A stretch of 64,000 bases of DNA, from the NCBI RefSeq assembly GCF_047675955.1, contig NC_132929.1, positions 34,774,421 through 34,838,420 on the forward strand, given 5' to 3'. Source of the DNA: Chlorocebus sabaeus (lineage: Eukaryota > Chordata > Mammalia > Primates > Cercopithecidae). Shown here piece after piece: positions 36,661 to 49,138 of this stretch. Below the pieces are notes generated by a model, which worked only from the letters and a program-made list of their open reading frames with translations, made no database searches and had not been told where the DNA came from. A program made the translations under genes and the position numbers. Positions within the stretch are counted from its first letter, which is position 1. Every line of letters begins with the position of its first letter.

Positions 36661-37029
36661 GCCAAGAGAGTCGGGATCAACTGTGTCAGTGTGTTGGGGA
36701 GATAAACAAGACAATGGAAATTCCCACTGGCTTATTTAATTAGACTCTGCTTTATTTATTTTTTTCAAATATAGAGATATATAGTATTGAACACAACTCT
36801 TATTTCAAAAGGTATAACCCAAGGATGAAAAATAAAGGGATAGTTTTTTAAAAACCAATTTTTGTAATTCTAGAGTTATAAAAGATGAACTCAGTTGTTC
36901 ATCTATCGAAATACAGTCCAGACGATGAGAAATAACATCAATTCCAAAGGAGGCTTGAAAGGAACACACTGAAATATTGTGGCTATGATAATTGTAGGTA
37001 GGATATGTTCACTGTGTGTATCATGCATG

Positions 37030-37195
37030 TCAGAGCCTTGTTACATGTGCTTCACATGTATCAATCACTTGGTCTGCATAAGAGCCCTGTGAGGAAGGTG
37101 CTTTTATTATCTCCATTATTTGAAGTGAGAAAAGGTAGGCAACTTGCTAAAGGACGCTCAGCTAGTGAGTGGCAGAGCTAGAAAAGGAGGTGAGA
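37030..37195 (+). mobile_element. MIR SINE
   Basis: AAGAGCCCTGTGAGGAAGGT, TTATTATCTCCATTATTTGA and CTCAGCTAGTGAGTGGCAGA follow forward MIR order. Confidence 0.8.
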
Positions 37196-38084
37196 GAGGC
37201 TGTGTCGGGGGCCAGAGCTCTACTGCTCAGAGCAAGGTAAACCTTGAAGATTCTCATATGGGTTGACTAGTTAATCAAAATCCACAAGGTTTCCCAAAGT
37301 AACCCCATGAATAGCACAGTTTATAGTATTAGCAAACTTTTAGCTACTCCTGAGTCTTTACTGATACACACCCATTTAAGCAAGCCTTCTGCCAACAACA
37401 TTTATTATCTCACACAGAGTTGGAACTAACAAATAATAAATAGCCTACATCACTGTGATCACAAGACAAAATAATTCTGCGAGAATGAGAAACCACATCA
37501 AAGAAGGTCCTGGACAGCCTTCTCCAATGACTCAATTCACAGACTCCCCTTCCTGGCAGCACTACTAGATCTGGAACAGAAACAAGTTGGAGGTGAAGCA
37601 CATCTGGGAGGTTCCAGGGCTATGGAGAGAGGGGTCCTCTGTCCAACTTTAGAATTTCACTAAAAAACTAATTCTCAAATACATGCCATGGCTAATGATG
37701 TAAGAGACAAAAACAAACAGCCATGCTGAAACCACTGGGTAAATAAGACAAATTCATTCTTTGTAACAGATTGAGGAAAGTGTGAATAAGACCAACAGCT
37801 GTTATTTCTTCCCAACCCCAGACAAATATCTAGTTAACTGGTGTTGTCAAGCAAACAAAATTTTCACCTAGTCTGCCAAGAACATGGATGGCCCCATGGC
37901 AATGCTCATCTTGGCCCAGCCTGATGCAGTCAGAAGAACCCAATGCTGAGTATAAAGACCAAGTCTGAGTCCCAGCTCAGCTACTTCCCAGCTCTGAAAT
38001 TCCTTTTAATGTTACTAGCAGATCTTTTACATCACTCTTTAAGAGTTAAAAAAATTTTTCCATGTATATTTCCTCATTACACTT

Positions 38085-38215
38085 TCTTTACATTCCTTTA
38101 AGGTATGAATTCCCATTTTATAGATGAAGTAACTGAGGCTTGCATGGGTCACACGGCTTAGACAGAAAGAATAGAATCTACCCTATGACTCCCCCCAGAG
38201 ATCTTTCCACTGCAC
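38085..38215 (+). mobile_element. MIR SINE
   Basis: TTCCCATTTTATAGATGAAG TAACTGAGG followed by GGGTCACACGGC is the MIR core. Confidence 0.7.
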
Positions 38216-38309
38216 CTCATGACTGAAAGTGGTAATGGATTATTAACCAGTTAACCTAACACCTGCTGGCTCAAAGCGGCAGAGAAAAGTATAAAGACCG
38301 CTGTACCGG

Positions 38310-38495
38310 AGGCGGACAGCCCTGGCTGGGAGCACAACTTCATCACATTTCAAATGCAAGATTTTAACAGTTTCATTACCTCTTTGAGACTCAGTTTCTT
38401 GATCTGCAAAAGTGGGGGATAGCAACACCTAGTTTGCCAGGCTGACGTAAAGATGAAAAAATGATATAATTAAAAGGACGCAAAGAAAGTACTCA
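38310..38495 (-). mobile_element. MIR SINE (reverse)
   Basis: ACCTCTTTGAGACTCAGTTT CTTGATCTGCAAA and AGGACGCAAAGAAAGTACTC fit a reverse MIR. Confidence 0.7.
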
Positions 38496-39758
38496 AAAAG
38501 GGTTGCTGTTATGATTATGGGTAATATATTAATTAGGCAGCCCTCCTGAATAGTACTCCTTAGCTGATGATAAAGGAATTTTAGCTACCAGACTAGAATA
38601 TAAGATTTGCAGAAGGCTTGGGGAAGAGGGTCGGTCTGGGCCCTTGCTCTTCAAATTTACAGCCAGCGGCAGCCCCAAGCAACCGTACCATGGTTAGAGG
38701 TATGGGCTGACAGGGCCTCCCAAAGCCAGGCCAGGGGGATGGCGAGCTCAAAGGCCGGTGCTGCTGGGATAAACAAGAAATTGGGTGGACCCACAGCAAC
38801 TCAGGAGAGCCATGAAAAGAGTCCCCATGCTAATAATAAAAGGTTCCTGAAATACATCAAAGGCAGGAAGATAGCTTGAGAATCCAGAGACACCTGATGG
38901 TGCCACGGCAAAGAGTACAGGATACCCAAGAGCCAAATATTAAAGGCACTGGGAATTTTTCCCTTTTATCTTTACTACTGCAAAAATGCCATATTTCAAA
39001 TCTAAAATATATATTGAAGCACACGAGTCAGAAATCTCAGCTCGTGATGACTACTATCTCCTTTTCCTGTATGAAAATTCTCTTACTCAATCAGTCAGCA
39101 AATCCCACTGATGTACCTTCAAAATATCTCTCATGTCTTTATTTATTCTTTAAAAAAGTATTTATTTAGCTCCTAGGCAGGAGGCACCCGACAAAGACTT
39201 TGCAAACTGGTACTGGATATATTTAGGACAGATGGTCTACTCACCAGAAAATAACTGCGTCAGGATATTTCAAATAAAAAAAGGAGAAACAGCACCAAAT
39301 GGGATGCTTTCCAATTGACATCATATTTTTTAAACAGCCTAAGGCACAAGAGCCGATTTAGGCCAAAAGTGATAAGAATTCACTTTTGATGGCAGCCATA
39401 AAAGTGCCACATACATGTTCTCCAAGGCCCAGTGATTCTCCATGGGTCAGTTGGCAAGGGCTTCACAAATGTGAAGTGTGTGGTCAGAGGGCCACACTGC
39501 CAAGATCTTGTCTGGTGATGCAGAGATGGTAGAGATCATGGACAAGCTTGCCAGTTCTTCCTTTACCACATCATGACCATTTTGTTGAACAGATTTGCAC
39601 AGATGTCTCTGACATCCAAAGGTATCACATATGTGGTCCTAATGCACAAATCCAAATTCTGGATTTTGGAGAACAGATTAATGAGCTAAGCAGATATGAG
39701 TGGCTCATTTATTGGGCTCACAGGTACCCACCAAGTCTTCAGGGGCTCACTATCATTC

Positions 39759-40051
39759 CTTTTTTTAATTTTTAATTTTTTTTTGAGATAGAGTCTTGCT
39801 CTGTTGTCCAGGCTGGAGTGCAGTGGTGCCATCTTGGCTCACTGCAACCTCCACCTTCTGGGTTCAACTGATTCTCCTGCCTCAGCTTTCCGAGTAGCTG
39901 CGATTACAGGCGCCTGCCACCACGCCCAGATAATCTTTGTATTTTTAGTAGAGATGGGCTTTCACCATGTTGGCCAGGCTGGTCTCGAACTCATGACCTC
40001 AGGTGATCTGCCCACCTGCTGGGATTACAGGAGTGAGCCACTGCGCCCAGC
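39759..40051 (-). mobile_element. Alu SINE (reverse)
   Basis: Reverse Alu missing the block between 'TGATCTGCCCACC' and 'TGCTGGGATTACAGG'. Perfect 13-bp duplication CTCACTATCATTC at 39746-39758 and 40052-40064. Confidence 0.95.
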
Positions 40052-40645
40052 CTCACTATCATTCTTAATGATGCTAATGTAGCTATTGCTGCTGCATTTT
40101 TCTGTTGGCACTGCCCAGAGTCTACCTCTACTTGCCCACTCTTTTGTTTCTTTACAGGTTTATTGAAAGTCATACGTTGGCTTCCTCTTTGCCTTTCTAA
40201 TTCAGGTCAGGCCCTCATTGCTGCACTAGATTTCCATATTCCCTCAACATCCCATCTCTTTTCTACCAATAGCCTTATCTTCTTGAAGCAGGCATCAGTG
40301 CTATAATTTCTCTGCTCAGAGACCTGTTATAATATAGAAACAGGCCATAGAGAACCATGAAAAGAAGGGGAAGACTTGAGCTCTGGCCCCCAAACACATC
40401 CACTGGATAACAAGTCAGGTAAAATACAGAAATTGCCCAGGTATGGCCATATGGTATATAAATGCATCTTTACCTCTTGGTAAGAAATCAAAGCTAATAT
40501 GTCAATAAGGTCATGTTCTTCCATTAACTCAGTCTGTGTGGTCATTTATCCTCCAGTTGATGACAAGCCCAATCATCATCCTCCTGGGCACGCAGAGAGC
40601 ATCACGGCCAACCATGTACAAAGGGTTAGTTTTAAAAAGCACCTG

Positions 40646-40858
40646 GGTCCAGCCTGAGCAACATAAGGAGACCCTATCTCTACAAAAAATTTAACAATTA
40701 GCCAGGCATTATGGTGTGCATCTGCGGTCCCAGCTACTCGGGAGGCTGAGGTGGGAGGATCACTTGAGCCTGAGAGGCGGAGGTTGCAGTGTGTTGAAAT
40801 TGTGCCACTGCAGTCCAGCCTAGGTGACGGAGCAAGATTCTGTTGCAAAAACAAAAAT
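40646..40858 (+). mobile_element. 5'-truncated AluJ-type SINE
   Basis: Begins mid-element (GGTCCAGCCTGAGCAACATA) and ends with an A-rich tail; the flanks AAAGCACCTG / AAAGGTACCTG resemble a target duplication. Confidence 0.85.
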
Positions 40859-41039
40859 AAAAAGGTACCTGTATTTGCGGGGGACAGAGTGGGAGACTTT
40901 AATCCTAGGAGCTGAAGTCCAGTGGTAACTAACCTGTCCTGACCTCTGTCCCATGGTGTATGGTAGCTATTACATCTCCATTAAAATACAGGAAATTTGA
41001 GACCTAGAGAGACATCACTGCTAACAGGTATAAAGAAAG

Positions 41040-41230
41040 TGCATAAGGTTTGAAGTCAGACAGGGCTAAATTCAAATAGAGGCTCTGCCATCTACTAGTT
41101 TTGGATCTTGGAATTCTCTTAAGCCTCATTTTCTAGATGAAGTTTCAAAAAACAATGCCAACACAGTGGTAAGGATGAAAAGAGACAACCTATATGAAAG
41201 CAACCAGCAGAGGGCAGGCAGTCAGGAAGT
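41040..41230 (-). mobile_element. MIR SINE (reverse)
   Basis: GAAGTCAGACAGGGCTAAAT TCAAA, GGCTCTGCCATCTACTAG and AGCCTCATTTTCTAGATGAA read as a reverse MIR. Confidence 0.75.
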
Positions 41231-41329
41231 CTATCTTGCGGGGCCTGATGGTGCTAACAGCAAGGGGTGACCGAAATCAGGATTTCAAGAGCCTTAGCCC
41301 TGGCTTTTAAGCAGAGTGAGCTGGGGGAG

Positions 41330-41420
41330 CTTGAAAAAAGATATTAATGCTCCAAGGCCACCACAGATCAGTTGAAACAGAATCTCTGGAGGTGGAGCCT
41401 ACATATCTGTACAGCCACTG
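41330..41420. mobile_element. hAT-type MITE scrap
   Basis: GATCAGTTGAAACAGAATCT CTGGAGGTGGAGCC matches the middle of MER5/MER20-like elements; only about 90 bp are recognisable. Confidence 0.45.
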
Positions 41421-41483
41421 AACCAGTAAGGCAATTCAGGAATCAGAAATACTTACCCCTAGAAAGTTAAATTGGTGAACCTA

Positions 41484-41803
41484 GGCCAGGCATGGCAGCT
41501 CACGCCTGTAATCAGAGCACTTTGCAAGGCTGAGGCAGGCAGATCACTTGAGGTCAGGGGTTGAAGACCAGCCTGGCCAACAGAGTGAAACCCCGTCTAT
41601 ACTAAAAATTAAAAAAAAAAAAAAAAAAAAATTAGCCAGGTGTCATGGCACACCCCTGTAATCCCAGCTACTCAGAAGGCTGAGGCAGGAGAATCGCTTG
41701 AACCCAGGAAGCAGAGGTTGTGGTGAGCCGTCATCGTGCCACTGCACTCCAGCCTGGGTGATACAGTGAGATTCCATCTCAAAAAAAAAAAAAAAAAAAA
41801 AAA
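41484..41803 (+). mobile_element. Alu SINE
   Basis: Full-length (GGCCAGGCATGGCAGC), with a 20-A run after ACTAAAAATT and a 23-A tail. Confidence 0.94.
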
Positions 41804-41845
41804 TTTAGTGAACACAAGGCACGGTAGATAAAATTAGCATCTATA

Positions 41846-42145
41846 GGCCAGGTGCAGTGGCTCAGGTCTGTAATCCTAGCATTTTGGGCAGCCAAGGCAG
41901 GCAGATCACTTGAGGTCTGGAGCTCAAAACCAGCCTGGCCAACATGGTGAAACCCTGTCTCTACTAAAAACACAAAAAAAATTAGCCGGGTGTGGTGGTG
42001 GGCACCTGTAGTCCCAGCTATTCGGGAGGCTGAGGCAGGAGAATCTCTTGAACCCAGGGGACGGAGGTTGCAGTGAGCCGAGATCACACTATTGCACTCC
42101 AGCCTGGGGCTCCATCTCAAAAAAAAAAAAAAAAAAAAAAAAAAA
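41846..42145 (+). mobile_element. Alu SINE
   Basis: Full-length (GGCCAGGTGCAGTGGC). The left flank AAATTAGCATCTATA recurs with changes after the tail (42141 on). Confidence 0.94.
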
Positions 42146-42782
42146 TCGGCATCTATAGAAGCCACTCTCCCTGATTTGTCTGCCAGTGGGCTGAGGAGGA
42201 AGGCATAAGAAATACCCAAGGTCAACCCCAGGTGTTTATTCCTGACTAGAAGTTAGAAGTTAGCCTAACAGATGTCAGGGCTTGGCAAGAGAGATTGTAG
42301 GTTAACAAAACGGGGTTGACCTACAGCAGAGTCAGGACAGGAAAGTACACAGCAGAGATAAGATGTTTTCTCCAAGTAAAATGACTGTTCTGCAGGCTAG
42401 AGCAACACCCTTAGTTCATGTGTTCACATCTCCAGATAGAGGTGAGTGCTGTGAGCCGGTATTAGTGAATATGATCATCTGTTCGCTCAGAATTCACCCC
42501 CTATCCCGCCTTCTTGTGGTAACCTAGCTCCCTTCGTGGACTGTATACCAGGGCACAGAATCAGCTGTCCACAGGCAGAATTCTCCCTATGAAACAATGA
42601 AGTGGGGTCTGATTCACACTTCCTTGTGAGTTTGCTTGGCGGCTCAGTCTACCCAAGGCTGCTCCACTCCAGCTGTTTTGATAAATCAAGCTGGTAGATG
42701 GACCTAGGCTTCCATGGAGCCCTGTGCTTGAGAAAGCAGGGTGTCTCCTTCCTTGATTTATTTCTTTTAAAATCCAAGTTGT

Positions 42783-43093
42783 GGCCAGGCGAAGTGGCTC
42801 ACACCTGTAATCCCAGCACTTTGGGAGGCTGAAGCGAGCGGATCACAAGGTCAAGAGATCGAGACCATCCTGGCCAACACGGTGAAACCCCATCTCTACT
42901 AAAAATACAAAAAAAAAAAAGAAAAATTAGCTGGGTGTGGTGGCGGGCACCTGTAGTCCCAGCAACTCAGGAGGCTGAGGCAGGAAAATCGCTTGAACTC
43001 GGGAGGCAGAGGTTGCAGTGAGCCGAGATCACATCATTGCACTCCAGCCCGGCAAGAGAGCAAGACTTCGTCTAAAAAAAAAAAAAAAAAAAA
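42783..43093 (+). mobile_element. Alu SINE
   Basis: Full-length (GGCCAGGCGAAGTGGC), flanked by AAATCCAAGTTGT and AAATCCAATTTGT. Confidence 0.94.
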
Positions 43094-43477
43094 TCCAATT
43101 TGTTACACTCATTTCTAGTCTCAAAATAGTCAGGTGCCAGTCCATCCTGTCACCGTATCCACTGCATTAGAAAACATGAGTAAGACTGAGAGGAAACTGG
43201 AAACACCGCCTTTATGAGCTGCATTATGCCATCTAAAGTGTCATTTAGACAAAGTCACACCAGGAAAATTGGGAGGTGGAAGTCTAAAACAACACCATAT
43301 AAATTAGGTCATCTTTCACTTTTTATTTCCTAATTAAATGACACCAGAGATTCCTAGTCTTTCCAGCCATGCCAGAATCCCTCAGCACGAGGACCAGGCT
43401 TCTCTTCCAGCCTCCAGGAAAATGGTTTTGTTTGTTTGTTTGTTTTCTGCTCACAAATGCATTTTAAAAGGCACCAT

Positions 43478-43777
43478 TCGCCGGGCGCGGTGGCTCATGC
43501 CTGTAATCCCACCACTTTGAGAGGCCGAGGCGGGTGGATCACGAGGTCAGGAGATCGAGACCATCCTGGCTAACACGGTGAAACCCCGTCTCTATAAAAA
43601 TACAAAAAAATTAGCCGGGCTTGGTGGCGGGTGCCTGTAGTCCCACCTACTCGGGAGGCTGAGGCAGAAGAATGGCGTGAACCCAGCAGGCGGAGCTTGC
43701 AGTGAGCGGAGATTGCGCCACTGCACTCCAGCCTGGGCGACAGAGCGAGACTCCGTCTCAAAAAAAAAAAAAAAAAA
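43478..43777 (+). mobile_element. AluY-type SINE
   Basis: Near-consensus (GCCGGGCGCGGTGGCTC, GGAGCTTGCAGTGAGC). Perfect 12-bp duplication AAAAGGCACCAT at 43466-43477 and 43778-43789. Young by its CpG content. Confidence 0.95.
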
Positions 43778-43889
43778 AAAAGGCACCATGCAACTCAGCC
43801 CCTAACAGATGGAGCACCTGCCCCATCCAGTGTCAGGGGCTACAAACCTGGCCTTTCCTCCTCTCCAAAATTATTTGGAAGGAAGAGTT

Positions 43890-44010
43890 CCAAAACCAGA
43901 ACAACCTCAAAGGTCATCTAGTCATTCAGTTCCTTCACAGGTGAAAAAGTCAAGGCCCACAAAGGTGTGAGATGTGCTGCCCAGGGTCAGGTGAGCATGA
44001 ACGACAGCAT
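43890..44010 (+). mobile_element. MIR SINE
   Basis: CAAAGGTCATCTAGTCATTC, AGGTGAAAAAGTCAAGGCCC and CTGCCCAGGGTCAGGTGAGC correspond to the MIR core and its 3' flank. Confidence 0.55.
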
Positions 44011-44099
44011 GCCAGAGGTTTCCAATTTGCTTTCTCAAAGCAGACAAACCACAGCCCTGGTGCAGAAGAGAATAAACTCAAGGACTCAGGCCTTTGCCC

Positions 44100-44760
44100 T
44101 CCGTGACTGGGCGGTGATGTCTATGCCCCTGGAGCGTCCTACCTAAGAGGAGTGCTTTTGCTTGCTCGGGGGCTTTGACCATAGGACAGTCTGATGATGT
44201 GATTTATGTTGGGGGCTTTGGGACATACCATCACAATTCTGACCTCTAACTGGAAACTAAAGGCGTTTGCACAAGCCTTCGAGAGCAGCTGGACACTGAA
44301 GGCGGGCCAGGCAGGCAGTGCGTTATTGAGCCCAAACACCAGAGGCTCAGGTGATGTTCTCTGGTTGGCAATACTGTAAGTATTGTCACACCTCACACCG
44401 GTAGGAGGTAGCGCCGTCTATGACTCCAAAGGGAGAGGAAAACCAGAAGATCCACCTCTGGACCCTCCCAGACCTCACCCTCAGCCTCTCTTCTTTTGTC
44501 TGGCTCTAATTTGTATCCTTTTGCCAGAAAAAAACTGTAATCCTAAGTGTAGGGCTTTTCTGAGTTTTGTGAGTTTTTCTAGTGAATTATTGAACCTGCG
44601 GGGAGGCAGGGGAGGGCAGTGGGAACTCATGAATTGATAAGGGTGGCCTGGGGAGCCTCTGAACATGTAGCTGATGTCTGCAGGGAGGGCAGTCTACTGG
44701 AGGCCTGTGCCCTTAACGTGAAGTTTGGTCCAACTCCAGGTAGCTCCTAAATGAAAGCAC
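44100..44760 (+). mobile_element. LTR/retrotransposon-like fossil, family unknown
   Basis: The block CTGGACCCTCCCAGACCTCA ... TTTTCTGAGTTTTGTGAG ... TAGTGAATTATTGAACCTGC ... GGAGGGCAGTCTACTGG has the wording of a common old repeat 3' end, but I cannot name it. No coding remnant. A 19-bp tandem pair (CTCCTAAATGAAAGCACA core) sits at its end, 44743-44780. Confidence 0.4.
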
Positions 44761-45949
44761 ATCTCCTAAATGAAAGCACAGCCACTGCAACAGAAATCCT
44801 CGGGAGCAGGTTCCTTGAAATCTCTGCCACCTGAACAACTGGAAACAAGGATCTGGAAGTAGGCATCATGCCACTTCAGTGCTGGTGGACCTTGCAGTGG
44901 CAGGTGGAGGGAGACACGTGGGCTGCAGAAGACTGAGGGGGCCTCCAGACTGGCAAGCTCATGTAACAAGACCATTCCCATCCCGCTTGTTTCGGCACAC
45001 ACCCAAGAGAGGGAAAATGGGAGGAAGGAGAAATGGCAGAGGACTCTATCAGAAAACTCATCCTGGACCCTCATTAAATTCCAGTTAAGAAAACACCTGC
45101 CTCTCTAGTAGCCGGTGACCTCCGCTTAGTGTCAAACAGAAGCATTTCCTATTAAGCAACCGAATTCAACATGACCCAGGTGCTCCTCCTCACAAAATTT
45201 AACTGGCATCTGCATCTAATGAAGTCATTAGATAGAACCTTAAATTTGTAGACAATCCAATCGAAGGAATAAGTATAGTGAGACCAGGAAGAAGCAATTA
45301 GACACATGTAAAGGATGTCTGTAGGAAAACTAGTTTTGGTTTCTTCAAAAAGTCAGTGTTATGAAAAAAATAGTAGTAATAGGGCAACTGTGGTAGGATA
45401 AAAATACATTTATGATTCATAACCAAATGCATTCATCATTACTTGATTTGCATAAACCAGCAGAAAAGGACATTTGCGACTATTAAAGAAGTTTGTAGTT
45501 TTTAGATGATGTTGAAAATGTACTACTAATTAATGAGTTATGATAATGGTCTTGGGATTAGTAAGAAAATGTTTCAATTTTTCAAATATGCTTGTGGAAA
45601 TATTTAGGGGTAAAATGTCATGAAGTCTATATTTGCCTCCAAATACTTCAGATATATATTTACCTTGAAATGCTTCAGTGCTCATGTTTCACAGTACTGA
45701 CTTTGGAACCATGTAAATGTTTTGCATAATTATAAAAACAAAATTACATTTAAAAATGCTAAACAACTAAAATTGAAAATGAAATAAATGAACCCAACTG
45801 TAGGTCAGGTTGACATAGAAAAGGATTATTTTAAGCGATTTTTATGAAACCCAGTATTTTGACTGTAAATATTGGGTATTTGGACAAAAAATAACAAAGA
45901 TATTTAAACATCAATTCAGTATTGCTACTAATATTGGTATTGTTACTTT

Positions 45950-46257
45950 GTTTTTTTTGTTTTTTTTTTATTGAGACGGAGTCTCGCTCTGTCGCCCAGG
46001 CTAGAGTGCAGTGGCCAGATCTCAGCTCACTGCAAGCTCCACCTCCCGGGTTCACGACATTCTCCTGCCTCAGCCTCCCGAGTAGCTGGCAGTACAGGCG
46101 CCCGCCACCTCGCCCGGCTAGTTTTTTTGTATTTTTTTTAGTAGAGACAGGATTTCACCGTGTTAGCCAGAATGGTCTCGATCTCCTGACCTCGTGATCC
46201 GCCCGTCTCGGCCTCCCAAAGTGCTGGGATTACAGGCTTGAGCCACCGCGCCCGGCT
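45950..46257 (-). mobile_element. Young AluY, AluYRa-like (Old World monkey type)
   Basis: Read in its own direction it contains CTCAAGCC, GAGACGGGCGGATC, CTAGCCGGGCGAGGTGGCGG and GAGATCTGGCCACTGC, which I associate with the AluYRa lineage of Old World monkeys rather than human AluY. The duplication GGTATTGTTACTTT (45936-45949) is repeated with one change at 46258-46271. Apart from a few substitutions it is nearly undamaged. Confidence 0.88.
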
Positions 46258-46583
46258 GGTACTGTTACTTTAAAAGCATTAACAAACTTATTCTGTCTAA
46301 AATACAATGCAATGCAAATAATTGCTAATGTAATCAGGAACTAAGATTTTTCAGCATAAGAGAAATGGGATACAAAAATTAAAATCACAGAAATAAAAAC
46401 TCTGAAATCTTAAAAATTAATTGAAAACAATTGATTTTTCAATTTCATTTCTCTCTTAAAAAGCTCATATTCCCTAGATTTGTCCTTTCAAAGAATTACA
46501 GGCACTGACAACACAGGGCAGTGAGTACTCTTGGTGCCCAGTTTAGTGGTCTCTTAACGCCATTTCCCATTAAAATGAACAAA

Positions 46584-47210
46584 GCCCAGCGAGGTGCAGT
46601 GGCTAGTGCCTGTAATCCCAGCACTTTGGGAAACTGAGGTGTGCAGATCACTTGAGGTTAGCAGTTCAAGACCAGCCTGGCCAGCATGGCAAAACCCTGT
46701 CTCTACTAAAAATGCAAAAGGGGCTGGGCGCAGTGGCTCACGCCTGTAATCCCAGCAATATGGGAGGCTAAGGCAGGTGGATTACTGAGGTCAGGAGTTT
46801 GAGACCAGCCTGGCCAACATGGGGAAACCCCATCTCTACGAAAAATAGAAAAATTAGCCGGGTATGGTGGTGTGCATCTGTAATCTCAGCTACTCAGGAG
46901 GCTGAAGCAGAAGAATTGCTTGAACCTGGGAGGCGGAGGTTGCAATGAAGAAAGATCACGCCACTGTGCTCCAGCCTGGGTGACAGAGCAAGACTCTGTC
47001 TCAGAAAAAAAAAAAAAAAAAAAAAAAAAGAGCAAAAGAATTAGCCAGGCATGGTGGTGCATGCCTATAATCCCAGCCATTCAGGAGGCCGAGGCAGAAG
47101 AATTGCTTGAACCCAGGAGGCGGAGGTTGTGGTAAGCTGAGATCACACCACTGCACTCCAGCCTGGGTGACAGAATGAGGCTTGGTCTCAAAAAGAAAAG
47201 GAAAAGAAAG
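46584..47210 (+). mobile_element. Alu split by a nested Alu
   Basis: The 5' part (46584-46721, GCCCAGCGAGGTGCAGTGGC) and 3' part (47029-47210, GAATTAGCCAGGCATGGTGG) are one Alu interrupted after 'ACTAAAAATGCAAAAG'. Confidence 0.92.
46722..47028 (+). mobile_element. Nested Alu SINE
   Basis: Complete Alu (GGCTGGGCGCAGTGGC, 25-A tail) inserted in the middle A-rich region of the Alu around it; short duplication GCAAAAG at 46714 and 47032. Confidence 0.94.
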
Positions 47211-47773
47211 GAACCAAGGCCCCCAGAGAGACAGTGGATTCTACATAGGAAATATACAAGATGAGCTAGAAGGTCTTAAAGAAGGAAACTAACAGAGCCT
47301 ACTGGGGTCATGTCCAAAGGACATAAGAGTTAAGATAAAAGACTGTCACAGCTCAACAATAGGATCATTCCAGCCTTGAAAAGTACAGTTGCAATATAGT
47401 TAAACACATACAATATTAAAAGTCCACTAGTTTGGAATAATACAGAAAATAAAACACATTACCTTGGGAGACTGCTAGGGCAACAATTTATTGTTTTGAA
47501 AATAGGTGAGTAATGGCAATGAATCCAGGGTTTTGTCTAACTTTCCCACATAGTTTTTATTTGAAGGTGACCAAGCAAAAGAACTAATAAATGCAGAAAA
47601 ATAACAGAATTAGAAAACAACGATTTTTCAACCACTAATTAAACAATGATTTATAACAGATGGGTTCACTGACAATCTGGACACACGAAGAGGCAGCAAC
47701 AGGCACGAAGTGCACAGCATCACTGATGAAGTCTCTTTTGCCAAAAAAGGAATCTGAGTCTGATCAAGTTTTT

Positions 47774-48072
47774 TTTGTTTTGTTTTGTTTTTGAGACAGA
47801 GTCTTACTCTGCCGCCAGGCTTGAGTGCTGTGGCGCAATCTCAGCTCACTGAAACCTCAGCCTCCTGGGTTCAAGCGATTCCCCTGCCTCAGACTCCCAA
47901 GTAGCTGGGACCACAGGCACATGCTGCCATGCTCAGCTAATTTTCTGTATTTTAGTAGAGATGGGGGTTTCACCATGTTGGCCAGGATGGTCTCGATCTC
48001 CTGACCTTGTGATCTGCCTGCCTTAGCCTCCCAAAGCACTGGGATTACAGCTGTGAGCCACCGCACCTGGCC
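47774..48072 (-). mobile_element. Alu SINE (reverse)
   Basis: Reverse Alu with a (TTTTG)n end. Duplication TCTGATCAAGTTTTT (left) against TCTGATGAAGTTTTT (right). Confidence 0.93.
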
Positions 48073-48189
48073 TCTGATGAAGTTTTTATATCTAACTATT
48101 AATTTACAGAAAATGTAGGGGACAGTGGAATACTTAAGCAACATCATAGGATACAATTAGGCAATACCAGACTGTATAGCAAGATCTAC

Positions 48190-49030
48190 AGGGCAAACAA
48201 CCTTTTTTTTTTTTTTTTTTTTTTTTTTAAACAAACCCAAGAAAACAAAAAGGGGAAAGGAAAATTGTTAAAAGCTGAGAGACGTAAGAGACATAGCAAT
48301 CAGGTGCAGTGTATGGGCCTTGTTTGGATCCTAAATAAAAACACACCAACTATAAAAAAGAAATTATAGGAAAACAACGGAATTGGAATACTGATAATAT
48401 TACATACATAAAAGAATTCTTCATGTTTAAGGTGTGATAAGAATGATTTCTTAGAGGCACATACTAATTATTGACAAATAAAGGGGATCTTTGGGTTTGC
48501 TTTTTTTTTTTTTTTAAAAAAAAGATAGGGTCTCTGTCACCTGGCTGGAGTGCAGTGGTTCAAGCATAGCTCACTGTAACCTCAAACTCCTGGGCTCAAG
48601 TGATCTTCCTGACTCAGCCTCCCTAGTAGCTAGGACTACAGGTGTGCACCACCACACCCAGCTAATTAAAAAAATTTTTTTTATGGAGACAGGCTTTGCT
48701 GTGTTGTCCAGGCTGGTCTCCAATTCCTGGCCTCAAGTGATCCTCCTGCCCCCTGGCTTCCCATAGTGCTAGTATTACATGTAATCTTTTCTTGACCTTG
48801 GAAATGAATCCACTGCCATGCCCTACCAGATTTGCTTTAAGTAATCAAGTGGGACAGAATGGGAGGACCAAATAAAACAGAATTGGCCATATACTGATAA
48901 CAGTGTACAACAGATAACAGATATACAGGGACACATTCTACTATTCTTTCTCATTTTGTGTATATTTGTAATTATCCATAATAAAAGATTTTTTTTCAAA
49001 AGTATCTCAGAAAAATTAACTAAAAGAGAT
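48190..49030 (+). mobile_element. Ancient LINE 3'-end fossil split by an Alu
   Basis: AAGAGACATAGCAATCAGGT, GGCCTTGTTTGGATCC and CACCAACTATAAAAAAG lie before, and CATTCTACTATTCTTTCTC and TAATTATCCATAATAAAAG after, the reverse Alu at 48501-48780. The order matches a common old LINE-type repeat. A 26-T run at 48203-48228 is not part of an Alu. Confidence 0.55.
48501..48780 (-). mobile_element. AluJ-type SINE (reverse), truncated
   Basis: Diverged reverse Alu from a T15 run to CATAGTGCTAGTATTACATG; the last ~25 bases (Alu 5' end) are absent. Confidence 0.88.
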
Positions 49031-49138
49031 GAACACAAATATGTATGATAAAATTGTGAACTGCCAAATTCTAGGTGATGCGAATATGGATGCTTATACT
49101 TTCTAGTGTTTGAAAATATTCACAATAGTAAGCAGAGC

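Noticed and set aside
39408..39745. cDNA-like text with a 75-codon frame next to an Alu
   Set aside because: I tried it as a processed pseudogene on both strands but found no recognisable protein, poly(A) tail or flanking duplication.
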